NCBI GenBank assembly: GCA_024305405.1
Contig: JAKNDB010000068.1
Location: forward strand, 12,273,501-12,337,500
DNA length: 64,000 nucleotides
Source of the DNA: Dirofilaria immitis
Lineage: Eukaryota; Nematoda; Chromadorea; Rhabditida; Onchocercidae
Reading direction: 5' to 3'
Below, piece after piece: positions 1-19,689 of the stretch. A program made the translations under genes and the position numbers. Under the pieces are notes generated by a model. The model was not told the DNA's origin and did not search any database. It saw nothing but the letters and a program-made list of their open reading frames with translations. How positions within the stretch are numbered: the stretch's first letter is position 1; every line of letters begins with the position of its first letter.

Positions 1-418
1 TCAAGATCTCATGAAAACCACTGCAACAGCAAATATTATTTGAATGAGTTATTTGAAACTTCTCACGTTCCGCCAGTTACAGAAATGTACCATTCTAGAG
101 TTATTATTTGTTTACTCAACTATTTTTCACATTAACTTTCAGTTTTCTCTCACAATTCCAGAAGGTTATTTTGATTAATGATAACCAATCTTCCTGGATT
201 GATATGAATGGTTAAAAGGGTTGCTATATATTTGTTTACCATGTCTACTTTGCATCACTACCAAACTATACTCTGTACTGAATGTCCGGATTATAGGTAC
301 TTGTCGTATAATCATTTCAACCGCACCTCAGAAATATTTGAAACTCAAGATCTTCGGAAATTTTCTGCAAAATATTAAGAAAATCATACTTCAAATTTTT
401 CTAAACTTTAAAATATAC

Positions 419-3400
419 TTGAGCCTCGCTTTTACCACTTTGACAAGAAAAGACACCAAGCGATATAGTCATCTTTTCATCTCGTTGCAGTGTATCCAAA
501 CAAAGTCCGCTGGAAGGATTTCGCAGCTAAAATAGCAAATTAAAATTTAAAGGATGGTAAATGAATTTTCTGTTACATAATTGTGATAACATAAAGTAGT
601 CTCAACAGCTGTTTTTCGCAAGTTTAATATTATAGCCAGTGTATACAAAAATTCCAGAGTCAATTCATATACATATACATTTTTTTAGGTTAGTAACGAC
701 TTGAGTTTATTCATACTCTATGAAAACAAATCATTTACTGAGCCAAATGCTTCAACATTTTCATCCAAAACGAATTTATTTTTCGCTACATTTTCCAAAT
801 ACCATTTAAATGATTTGCATCTCAATTTTTCGCGCAAAGCCTTCCTTTCCGTGAGATCGCCAACATCCTTTTCCTGTAAGGAAAAATCATCCATATAATG
901 TGTAAGAACCTGATTAAAAACAAGCCATTCTTGCTGAAGCTATTCAATTTCTGGCAAATTTTATGCAATATTCATGGATTCCTTTTTTAAACTAGCCTAC
1001 TTACCAGATCTGGTAGTTTTATTTTGCACAGCAAAATTTGTATAGCAAAACAGGAGAATCACATTATTTTAATTCTGAGCTTTCAACATATACTACTTCA
1101 AGTTTATTTCCAGAAGCTTTCATGAATAACTCCGAAACCAACAAAAAAACAATTTTTTTTCAATCATTGTTTTTTTTGTAGCAGTTTTCATATATCTATC
1201 ATGAAAAGATTTAACTGAAAACAAAAATACTTCAAAGACACTGCAAATAGAGAAATGTCTTCGTTGAACGATGAATAAAGACATAATAAAAACAACAAGA
1301 GAATAATACTATCAAAAATGTTAACTTAAGCGACTTAAAATTGTTGAGTAATTTTACATATATAAGAACCTTCAAATCAGATCGATGAATATAATAAAAT
1401 CTTTTATAATTATCCATCCATACTTCTGCCAGTCTTTTCGAATTAGTGCCGTGCACATCCATATTACTGCCAGGTCCAGTCATATTATACGGATGGCCAG
1501 CTCGAAATATATGACCGACATGTGAACAAGGAATAAATTCAATACTTCCACCACACATCCACACCTAAGATAAGCGATAAGTAAACTATAGATAACTTAA
1601 CTAAATCCTTGAAAATGCTGAAATATTATTTACTTATTTAAAAATAAAATATTTTCCCAGTGTTGCAATATCAAGAATTTTCCCTAAAACTTCAATAAAC
1701 TTCTTGGAAAATAACCCTAAATGATATTTCAAGATTTTCTCCACCCCATATATCCATTCTAGAATCGTATCCGCCAATTTCGAAAAAATATAATCTGTCC
1801 ACTGCTAAAAGACCACCTGCCATCGTTGGAGACCTGAAAATACCATTCAATTACAATTACTAATATATTTCTTCTTAAAAAAAGAAAAAAAGGTCATTCT
1901 GTGTGTATTAGAAAATTATTGCAAATGAAAATATTAAATATAAAATCCAAAATACAAGGCACCTTATGTTGAAAATTTCATATAAAAAAATAAAGGTTCA
2001 TATTTTAAAAAACATAGCGAATAAATTCACGAATCTAATTGGTTTCGTGGGATCAATATCGCGATATTCCTTTGGCACAGGATCCCAGCGGAAATGAAGA
2101 CTCCACCAAAATCCACCAACATCTGTAAGGCGATCACTGCCCGAATAAGCCAATGTTTCTGCTGATATATGATCAATTATAGGACAAAGAACAGCTGAGC
2201 GGTTATCTTTGATACGTGTTAACAGTGGTTCTAACCTGAAGGAAAGAGAACTCGAATTTATAAAAAAAAAAATTAGATTTCCTTTCCGTAGCTGCAAATT
2301 ATTTTAGTTGAGAACCGGAAAAAGCCTAACTTTTTCAATCTATTTTCCACACGACAAAATTTGCTCACTTCTTCGCAACTAATAAATATTTTTATCATTA
2401 TTAAATAAAAGGAAAACTCCCAACACATTTTTTGCGAGCACTTTTTTCAAATGATTACGTTGAGCAAGAAAGATAAAAAGCCTAATAAGGCAACTGAGAA
2501 TGATTGTTAAGAAATGCTACTGCATTTTAATTATTTCAAAATTATAACAGCAATTATATAACCACAACGAAATTTTGAATAAAATTCATTTTAATGCAAA
2601 CGAAAAATTTTAATGGAAAATAATAAAAATGAATTTACCATCCCTCCGATACTTCACAGTGTGAATCAAGAAAGACCAATACATCACCAAATGCTTCTTT
2701 TGCGCCAAGTAATTTTGCCCGTATCAAACCCAACCGTTTTTGCGCTCGTATTAAACGTACCTTATTACCAAAGCGTTTAATGTATTCTTCTAATTTGTTT
2801 TTCAATTCATCTGAAATCAAAAACTAAGCGTATTTTAATTACGAATGGTTAAACTGCTATTATCTACGCAAATTATATTGATACTGAATAACAAAAATTT
2901 TAAGCTGAAATTTCATTCAAGCCAAAATAATTGCCTTTCAAATCTCATGTTTCATCTAAAGCATGATCGTTTACGCAAAAACAAAAGAAACAAAAATTCT
3001 TTTATTACGCGATATTGCTTCCATTCATTTCTTCACAACGAAGAACTGAATTGTTGGAATTATGCTCACCAGAGAACAGTATGAAAAGTTAATGATAATT
3101 ATATTTAATTATATTCAAAGCATAGTGTGAGTATATTGAAGACGTAGTGTGATATACAGCTATACTGAAGCGTAGCATGGAAATTGTTTAGAATTATATT
3201 CAATTGTTAATATTTTGCCTAATTTACCTGTCATTGTGTTTGTAATTTCTCTAATCAAACAGCAATAAACAAAACATTAAAAAATAAAAGTTAATAAAGC
3301 TACTAGACTCAAACTTCTGGCTGGAATTTAGCGATAAAAAATTGAATATTTTAAATAAAAAGTGAACCTCTCTGACTAAAATCATCAACTAGAATAATTT

Positions 3401-5132
3401 CTTGCAGTAATTTAAATGGTGTTCTATTGATTACGGAATGCACTGTTCGTAGCAAAGGTGACCACGCTTCATCAGTGAAAATAATAACTACTGAAGCAAT
3501 TGGTAAATTATCAGGATAAATGATTTTACGGCACTGTTCATGACGATAATCCGGCACACTCCGATCTAGTGATATCATGTCACTGAAACAGAAATTTGCA
3601 GAGTGTTAACAAGAAGGAATATTAAAAATAGTATCCAAATATTATCAATATTATGTATCAAGTTACCATACTTAATTTAACCGCAATGAATAAGTGATAA
3701 CGACTAATTTCATGATACATCATGACAATCTAGTACAATTGACTACTTGACACTATTTATAAGATGATAAATATACAAATATCCCAACAAATAAAACTGA
3801 AGCAGAAATTAGTAGAAAAAATTATATATTTTTAATATTTAAGTTCTAAAAATTATTCAAATGATTTCAAATTAGTAGATAAGCAATCTTTTTTGTATCA
3901 AAAAGTCATCATGTCGACTTAATAGCAACATGATATTTGCTATTTAGCATTTCGAGGGTACAGTACCAATGTATTCAATATTAATTTTGAGTACTTTCAT
4001 ACCCTAATAAAATTCCTTTTATAACGTACAAGTTAATTCTTATCGAAGTTCAATAACACAATAGTTCTTTAAAAATTGTCATTTTCGATTTATGCTTTAT
4101 GAAAACAATATTTTAATTTATAATGTTGGCATTGATATCAATGTAATATTAATAATAATTGCGGTCATAATTTTCCATCTCATATAGTAGATAATTTCTA
4201 AGCAATAATCTTTAAAAAAATATCTGAATAACAACATTACTCTTTAAAGATGCAGATTTAAAATAATATACTCTTTAAAAGATGCAGATTTAAAATAATA
4301 TCAATTCTTATCAAACATTTTTTTTGATTCTGTCAATAATACTTCATCACCTTCCATTAATAATCCCATGACAATGAGTTCCGTAACTTCAACATTTTTT
4401 TCAATATTTTATATTAAAACTTATCAGAAATTTCTTCTAATTTAAAAAAAAAAAAATCAATAATTTTTCTTTTCAAACAGATAAATTATGTTACCTTGCA
4501 GCCAAATTCATAAACCATTTTTTCATATCCGCTTTTCCTTGCACTTTCTGTTTTCCTGTCAAATATACACCACTACCATCCTCTCCAGGACCGATACGTT
4601 TTTCGAATAATCCGGTACTTCATGCAGCATGACATCGCGCTCTCGCTATGTCAAAAATTGAAAAAAAAGAAAGAAAGGAAAAAAATTATAATCGTCAAAA
4701 GCATAATATTTCATAGAGTATGTCCATTATTCAGAGTACTACATCTTCAGGACAATCAAACTGTGTTCAATCACTGAGCATCGCGCATATTCTCTATGAT
4801 GACTAGAACTATATCTGACTACTGACGACAATGCGTCTGCGATGGCCGAGACTATTTCTAGTCATTGCAATATGTCTCTGTCAACATTACACATCAAACG
4901 GAAGACTTCAATCACTGAATTAGGTAATGGCGATATCAGTTATCTGGTTAATGAAATAAGTTTAAAACTAACAATACTTAAGTTCTGGAATAAAAATGCA
5001 TACTTTCTGTGTAGATAATTGAAACCGTAATGGATTACGTATATAAAATGTCACGAAAAGAACGAGCATTATAGCAAATATAACGTTTAATAATACGGTT
5101 ACTTTGTAACGTGGAATAAAATATCGTATCAT
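419..5132 (-). CDS. Polypeptide N-acetylgalactosaminyltransferase (GT27), 3' part unresolved
   Basis: Transfers GalNAc from UDP-GalNAc to Ser/Thr of secretory proteins in the Golgi (mucin-type O-glycosylation). Exons, 5' to 3' on the minus strand: 5132-5004, 4645-4495, 3582-3368, 2810-2639, 2235-2035, 1833-1716, 1564-1370, 873-739, 526-419. Phases agree at every junction except the defects noted separately. Residues 1-43 give a type II signal anchor (hydrophobic about 11-31). The catalytic domain has the DSH metal-binding motif (about 214-216), the WGGEN-LE acceptor/Gal-GalNAc-T motif (about 319-325) and CSHVGH (about 343-348). Residues 440-475 start the ricin-type lectin domain (CLD motif). 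About 475 residues are visible against the usual 550-640, so the remaining lectin repeats lie beyond or are hidden in 1-400. The start ATG follows a TTTGCAG acceptor by one base. The exact paralogue (C. elegans GLY-3 to GLY-11) is not resolved. Confidence 0.95.
1834..2034 (-). other. GALNT intron with non-canonical AT...AG boundaries
   Basis: Homology ([10 protein letters not shown]) and phase put the exon 5 end at 2035, with the Arg codon split AG|G. The intron then begins ATTCGT and ends TTTTCAG. The nearest GT (2030-2029) leaves exon 6 out of frame and stops within it. The start does not match the U12 consensus ATATCC. Either a G-to-A change or base-call error at +1, or a rare AT-AG intron. 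Confidence 0.6.
4495..4645 (-). other. GALNT exon 2 with a one-base frame break
   Basis: The exon opens in phase 0 with [11 protein letters not shown] and closes in phase 2 with [12 protein letters not shown] through KKWFMNLAA. These halves lie in different frames. The exon is 151 nt, where 152 would make it open and match both flanking phases. The break falls at CCGG (minus-strand reading, about 4611-4614); one extra G there would restore the GalNAc-T pattern EVPG-LF. Given similar single-base losses in the SERCA gene, a sequencing or assembly error is the likeliest cause. Confidence 0.8.
4831..4923 (+). other. Possible 30-residue ORF with signal-peptide-like start
   Basis: ATG to TAG, antisense within GALNT intron 1. 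The product begins [17 protein letters not shown], a basic n-region followed by a hydrophobic core, then a polar tail. The TAG is followed directly by GTAATG, so it could also be an exon end. The region is richer in G+C than the rest of the intron. No homologue is recognised, and an ORF this short arises easily by chance. Confidence 0.15.
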
Positions 5133-5140
5133 ACTGCAAA
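5133..5140 (-). promoter_or_regulatory. Splice acceptor next to GALNT start, likely trans-splice site
   Basis: On the minus strand TTTGCAG (AG at 5135-5134) is followed by one base and then the start ATG at 5132. No coding exon is recognisable upstream. An acceptor directly abutting the initiator ATG is typical of nematode spliced-leader addition. A cis intron after a 5' UTR exon, perhaps in the GC-raised patch 5460-5670, is the alternative. Confidence 0.5.
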
Positions 5141-7770
5141 TCATATGAATGGAAGAGATTAATTGGGAAATGAAAACAAATGATCGAAAATTGAGCGCTT
5201 GAATACAACATTATGAAATGCTTTAAATGAGTAAGAGATTTGAAATCAATCTGCTAAAGAAAAAGTAAAAGTTCAGCAAATGATTAATTGAATATCTAAA
5301 TGAAAACCTATTTTATGGCATAATTCAATTAGGAAATTGAATAGTTTAATGAGAGAAATGATGCGACATATTTAATAGCGTAAACATATCGTAAAATCAC
5401 TAGAATTCAAATTTTTCATTAAAATTAAGCAACCAAAAAAAGAATTATTGTCAAGTACCTAAACTATTTCCGACATCGCATCAATTTTCCCCATAATACC
5501 AGGAATCCATCACAGTAAACCAAATTGAACCACCCAACACGCACATCCACTATACCCAAGCAGAAAACTAAGCCATCGTAAAATCTACCTTCGAATACTG
5601 CGGCCCAAGTCATCCATTTATAATAGCTCAATATGAAAATTGAACGAATTGATTTTTTAAGTCTCAAATATAATTTAGTTTTAGTTTTGGTGATGACAGA
5701 TAAATTGAAGCATTTTTTATCTCATCAAATTCAGTCGATTGAATTGAATAAAACCAAGTAAGAGAACGAAATAAAGTAATATAAAACATAAATATATATT
5801 CACTAATCAATTAATTAACTTACTTGATTGTTCCAAGCAAAGTGGGATCATAATGATCTCATATTCATTCCTTAGTGCTCCTGTTTCATTTTTTTTTTCT
5901 CTTCTATTTCTTAATTCTATAATTTTCCTTTCTCTGTTCTTACTGATATATATTCGCTATTCATTTTTACTGTTCTTTCATTCATCCTATCTTCCTGTTC
6001 AAATTGTGAACATTTCTAGAATGTATGTATATCGAGAATAATTATATTAAAACTTATTTGATAATTAAGTTATCAACTAACTTCTAGATATGAATGAGTT
6101 ATTCATTAAGCGATAGGAAGTGATTAATAATAATATTATTATTATTATTATCATTACTGTTCTTAATATTATTACGGCTATTGCTATCATATAATTTCAT
6201 TTACAAATTTCATTATTCAGATACATATCGCATATGTCAGTTCGTTTCATTCATTGTTTTACTAATCAAGGATATAATATAAGTTATGATATATCATTTT
6301 GATAATTTATGATATTTTGCTTTTGGTAGATATTATATTTCGTAATATTAATTTTTAATGATAAAATTATATTTATCAAATTGAAAAATATTCCATTAGG
6401 AAAGAAAAGATTTTCGATTATTCTGAAATTTTGAATTTTATAAATTACAATAATTTCATCACTCAAAGGAATCTTTTATGTTTAAAATTACTTAATACTA
6501 TGCTATTTTGATCTCTTCAAAAATTTCCTTTATTTCATTACTATCTTTTAATTTTATCTTCAATGAAAGGATAGAGAGGATGTAATTATTATCAATCTAT
6601 ATTAAGCTATAAGTAAAACTATGCTTATCAGTAGCAATCAGATCTTATCTTTATAACAATCAAAAATTAAACATTACTCTAATCAATTTCTCTTAATAAC
6701 AAGAAACAATAGGAAAATTATTTCTTAATTAAAAAATCTTTGCTAAAAATATGAAACTAAAAAATGTTATTAATTAAATGAAATTAACAGCGAGATTTAA
6801 GTGATTAATGTTTATGTTTATATTTATGTTTATTATATATCACTGACGAATCTCTTTCATTGAAGTTACGAATGAAGACGAAATGATATTCTCGTATGAA
6901 ATGATTATTCTTCTTCTATCACATTGAATAACTTCCGTATGAAATAATTAAAGTTCAATTTTAAATAGCTTTATTATTTTTACTTATCAGAATAATATCC
7001 AAGCACACATTTAACTATTTTTCCTATTTAAAATGAGCGAAACTGAGAGATAATAAAAGAAAATACAATAAAAAAGAAAAATGGGCCAAAATATTTATTT
7101 TGGCCCATTTTTTAAACAATTAATTATCTCTTCAAATATTACAATTTTCATTTTATAAAATAGGTTTTAAATAGAAAATTACAAATCATTTTCTTTTGAA
7201 ATTGAAAGGAAAAGAAAAAATTGCAAAATATAAATCTAAAAAGCAATAAAATTGAGCCAAAAATATTGTTATCATTTAAGTTCTTATCTATAATGATAGC
7301 ATATCGAACAAATTGCTACTTATTATCTGTCCTTTATTATATCGCACAGTTATCAATTTCAGTATAAACCAGGCTTGATTTTTGCGAATCAAGATTAATT
7401 TCACACGAATTAGGCTTGATTATTGAGAAAGTAGCAATCTGCACCGCTGTAATATCTATATATCATGATTGATGAAGAAATCAAATATGCAAATATTATT
7501 ACTATAAATATTTTCAAATCTATATTAAATATCTAGGAAGATTTATTCAATAAGATGAGAGAGAATGAAGTAAATTTAATATAAATTATCTTAAGTAATT
7601 TCACATTAATTGCTAAATGGAAAAAAATGAAAGAAAAAAATTCATAGGTACAATTTTTAATAATTCATTATTAATGATTAAAAATATTCAAATTTGATTA
7701 TCAATCTGTCAAATTCCAAATAATCTATTGAATGTAATAAAAGTGAAAAGGATAAAATTAGAGAAAGCAA
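5141..7770. other. Intergenic, GALNT 5' side to the CTA repeat
   Basis: AT-rich with no credible gene. It holds a GC-raised patch at about 5460-5670 (minus-strand 67-codon ORF without recognisable domains), a short ATT run near 6130-6155 and a perfect hairpin at 7077-7112. The upstream control region of the GALNT gene should lie in its left part. Confidence 0.7.
7077..7112. repeat. Perfect 17-bp inverted repeat (hairpin)
   Basis: Arms 7077-7093 and 7096-7112 are exact reverse complements with a 2-nt spacer. Each arm contains TGGGCCA, unusual in this AT-rich stretch. An 18-nt copy of the right half occurs inverted near 45457-45475. Confidence 0.85.
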
Positions 7771-7776
7771 ATCAAG

Positions 7777-7809
7777 AACTACTACTACTAACTACTACTA
7801 CTACTGCTG

Positions 7810-7847
<38 letters not shown>

Positions 7848-7906
7848 GCTACTACTACTACTACTACTACTACTATTACTACTACTACTACTACTACTAC
7901 TACTAG

Positions 7907-7937
<31 letters not shown>

Positions 7938-7953
7938 GCTACTACTACTACTG

Positions 7954-7992
<39 letters not shown>

Positions 7993-8051
7993 ACTACTAC
8001 TACTATTACTATTACAACAACAACAACAACTACTACTATTACTATTACTAA
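7777..8051 (+). repeat. Compound (CTA)n trinucleotide array
   Basis: About 275 bp of CTA repeats interrupted by CTG, ATT, AGT and ACA triplets. An open frame reading mostly threonine, then tyrosine and asparagine, runs through it. It is a by-product of the repeat, with no gene-like flank. Confidence 0.95.
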
Positions 8052-10680
8052 CCCATGCGATGTTATTTATTTGGATTTTTCAATTTTACTTCCAACTATT
8101 AGATAGATCAAGAAGAGTGGAAGATGTTAAAAATTCCTTGAGAATTTCAGAAGTGATAAAAACTTCTAGAAAATTTCAAAATTGATCTAGAAATTAGAAA
8201 TTAACGAAAAAATTTGAATGTATCCTATACACAAGATATAACAGCATTTTGCGAAGAGTTAAGATAAGAAGGATTTGCGAATTCATAATTGACAATAGTA
8301 TTAAAAATATAGGAGTCGAATGCGTAAAATAAAAATCATTTCTGACCTTTTGAAATCAAAAGGTCAAGCAAAACCTTCGTGTGAAACTATACAGAACTCT
8401 ATAGCATAACATTCTTCGTTATGTTTTTACATACGTGTTAACGTTGGTTTCAATTATTGTTTTCATAGTTATTAAATTTATTTTGCTCCTCCATTATTCT
8501 ATTCTTTTTCATTTCATACTTTTTTTTCGTTGCTTCTTCCGATAGTGCTGAAAATATTATAATTTTTAATACGTCGAGAATTAAGAGATAATTTAAATTT
8601 ACTTCTTCATCTTCTCATTCAAAATTATCATAAAAGATAAAACTTTCCTAATTATCTTACATTATATAGACAGCTTATCAAATTAACTAACTATTTGTTA
8701 TTTATTTATTCAACTTATATCAAAGCGAAGTTTTGCCTAAAAATCATCATTCCTCAGACCAAAAGTTTACTTTAAATCTCTTCTTACAATTTCATTTACC
8801 AATATTATGCTAATTAATAGTATAAAAATATATTTTTGATTTAAAATAATCTCTTATTCTAAAGATTAATGCACTTCTCATAAAATTTTTCTCATTCAAT
8901 TTCAATTCTAATTTTTAGTAATTTCTCAAAACTCTTTCATGCATATCATTTCTCAAAACTACAGATTTTCAATTTTCATAATCCGCCATGCCTATGATTA
9001 CTAATGCAAATTCTTTTTTTTATTACAAATCATTCATGCAATATTTTATCATATTTTTAAATATTCGTTAAATAATGCATAAAAATAATTCATATTAGAA
9101 TGTTCCCATTCATCTTTGATTAGTTTAAAAATTAATAAAAATTTGAAATACAAATATGAAAGGAAGCGAAGCAATGCTTCCATCATTCTTCCTAAATTAT
9201 TTCTTTTTATCTTTTTGATTAAAAGCGGAAATTGCATACTGTTAACGAATCGGTTATTCGTAAAAATTTTCTGGGAAATCAATTTTGTTAGCAAGATTCA
9301 AAGACTGGATAAAATCATGCATATCAAACAACACGTCGCATAATAATTTATGATGGAAGCAACGAATTTGAAAAAAAAAATTATTTTACTACAATTTAAA
9401 TCAATTAATTAATAATGATAATTACTGCAGCAAAACAAAAGAAAAAACAATAAATAACAACGAAGGTATGAAATTCACTTACATTTTATTTATTATATAA
9501 AATATTATCAATTTCTAGAGAAATATAGATAAATAATTCCTTCCTGCCGGAAACTATACTATCGTGATGAAATTTACATTTTTTCCAAATATGTTTCAAA
9601 GAGATTTAATTGATAATATATGCAATCCTTCTAATATTTCAAATGCTGCTCATTAAATCTATATGATGTGTTTTTTCCTCTTTCTTATTAACTTATAAAT
9701 TTCAAACAATGGATTCAATAATTTTAACGGAATATCTAAAATTCCGAAAATTTCCACCTAAACATTTTTCAAGTGAATAAGAAAGAGAAAAGAAACATAA
9801 AAATGAAAATATCTTAAAACAAAAATATCACTTCTAACAATTGCAAGATAAATCACCGTTATTTCCAATAAATGAGTTCAATTATTGATGTTGATTCCAG
9901 CTACATGTTCAATAGAATAGTGCTCAGATGAACATATGTATTGATCTTTCTTGCATTCTAGTTATTTCATATTTTCCTATCCTTTTGCTTGTTTTCCTTT
10001 CAACTAACCAAATTGATGAATAGACATTGCTATATTTTTTTCAGGATAAAGTTATAGATATAGCACCAAGTACAACAAACTGTTTTCCCGATAGGAAAAA
10101 AAAGAAATACATCAGAAGCTTTTATATGCTCAAATAAGTGAGAATTATCAGCTATTTTGGAAAAAATTGAGTTAGATATTATCAAATAAAGCTGAACAAA
10201 AGTGAAGAGCACTTTTAACATAAACGGTCGAGAAAAGGAAACAAATCATAATATACTCATTTGATAAATTTTAGAAAGATTTTTGTTCTCCATTTTTTTA
10301 TCCAGCGATAATTTTAAATACAGATCATAAAAGCTGAGCAAAATAATGATTTAGAAAGATGAAGGGAAAAAGAGTAGGAGATGAGGAGAGAATTAAGATT
10401 ATTTCAAAAACTGGATAAGATTGAGGTTGAGAAAGAGCAAAAAAGAAATATGTGGTGAATGATGCAACCTAACTTCGAATTTTAGTATTCAATTCAAAAC
10501 ACAGTCCTTTCTGGCAAATCTAGAAAATTCTTTAAATTAAATTTGAATCAAATTAATGATACTAAAAAGCTGGACTTAAAAATGAAAGCAAATACTTAAA
10601 TTTCAATATTATTACAATAATCTACAGAAAACACGAATCATTATCCTTCTCGGATGGCACAATCGGAAGATCAAAAAGCT
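8052..10680. other. Intergenic downstream of SERCA
   Basis: AT-rich, no credible coding region on either strand. The SERCA 3' UTR and polyadenylation site must lie in the right part; no single AATAAA stands out. Opposed ORFs near 9049-9343 are Lys/Leu/Phe-rich, as expected from composition. Confidence 0.7.
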
Positions 10681-10700
10681 TCAGTAGGTCGGTTTAGTTG
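10681..10700 (-). CDS. sca-1: Candidate alternative last exon of SERCA (short isoform)
   Basis: Minus-strand TTTTAACTAG at 10710-10701 is an acceptor. Joined to the internal donor at 10962-10961 (phase 1), it gives a tail of Ala-Thr-Lys-Pro-Thr-Tyr then TGA at 10683-10681, right after NYID. Short C-terminal tails at this place are known for vertebrate SERCA1a and SERCA2a. About 10640-10720 is also richer in G+C than its surroundings. No transcript evidence is available, and another acceptor nearby cannot be excluded. Confidence 0.35.
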
Positions 10701-10750
10701 CTAGTTAAAATACTCACACAGCAATATAAGAAAAAATATTAATTAATTTA

Positions 10751-18905
<8,155 letters not shown>

Positions 18906-18940
18906 ATGATCCTTCCTTTCAATACTATTCCGCCCTGAAA
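18906..18940 (-). promoter_or_regulatory. SERCA 5' UTR and upstream splice/trans-splice acceptor
   Basis: On the minus strand TTTCAG (AG at 18936-18935) is followed by a 29-nt leader (18934-18906) and the start ATG. No upstream coding exon is recognisable, consistent with SL trans-splicing or a non-coding first exon further upstream, for example in the 21.18-21.48 kb island. Confidence 0.5.
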
Positions 18941-19470
18941 TGATGAAATTTAAACAACATATATTATGTATCTGCAATTTTGCCGATATAAGGAATACAA
19001 ATCAACGCGGAAGCTATGATACACATATTACGACGAAATGTTTGTTAACATATTTATCGGCGGATAATCCTTATGCATAGAAGTTAACAGGGAAAGCATT
19101 TTATACTAAGCATAATATTTGGCATACTTTTCTACTAATCGACGTCCCATATTTCTTAATCATTTATTTCAATTTAGATGTTGTGTCATTTTGCCATTTA
19201 TAACTTTCTTGTTATAATATCAATTAATACCTTTAAACAATCTAATAAATAAATTAAATTAGTGAGAAGAAATCAAAATTAATACTTAAAGGAAATATTA
19301 ATTAAAGCTCAATTTTTATTTATTTCATATGTCGATATATGGATCATACGCAAGTATTTAATATTTAATCGAATATTAACATATTTATCAATCAACATTA
19401 AGGTAAAAGCATCATCTAAAATTGATTAATCAAATTTGATATTCTTGAAGTTCCTCTTTTTCTTCTTCGT

Positions 19471-19686
19471 ATGAAAAAATTTTCGAATAATGAGCAACGG
19501 GAAGATAACGAAAATGCTACAAACGATCAGAATTCAACAATTGTTACATTTAAGAACTGCTCGATTGATAAGAATGCCAAGTGTATTTCATATTTACGTA
19601 ATAATCAAATAAATACAAATTTTTCAAAGATTGTAATTCGATTTCTCAAACATCTATTCGCGTTACTTCAATCTCACAAAGAATAA
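19471..19686 (+). CDS. Hypothetical 71-residue ORF upstream of SERCA
   Basis: ATG to TAA, divergent from SERCA about 570 bp from its start. The product is Asn/Lys-rich but more balanced in composition than most chance ORFs here, with two Cys and a hydrophobic C-terminal third. No recognised domain and no clear splice sites at its edges. It may be chance or an isolated exon. Confidence 0.2.
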   Translation: MKKFSNNEQREDNENATNDQNSTIVTFKNCSIDKNAKCISYLRNNQINTNFSKIVIRFLKHLFALLQSHKE

Positions 19687-19689
19687 TCA

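Noticed and set aside
1..400. Search for the next GALNT lectin exon
   Set aside because: An acceptor near 355 opens KISEDLEFQIFL but meets a stop after about 15 codons and does not match ricin-type repeats; another acceptor-like site at 20-25 cannot be phased. Not called.
2845..3084. 79-codon plus ORF in a GALNT intron
   Set aside because: Low-complexity Lys/Asn/Leu composition, no domain, antisense to an intron.
7728..8051. Poly-Thr/Tyr ORF of 107 codons
   Set aside because: Produced by the CTA microsatellite.
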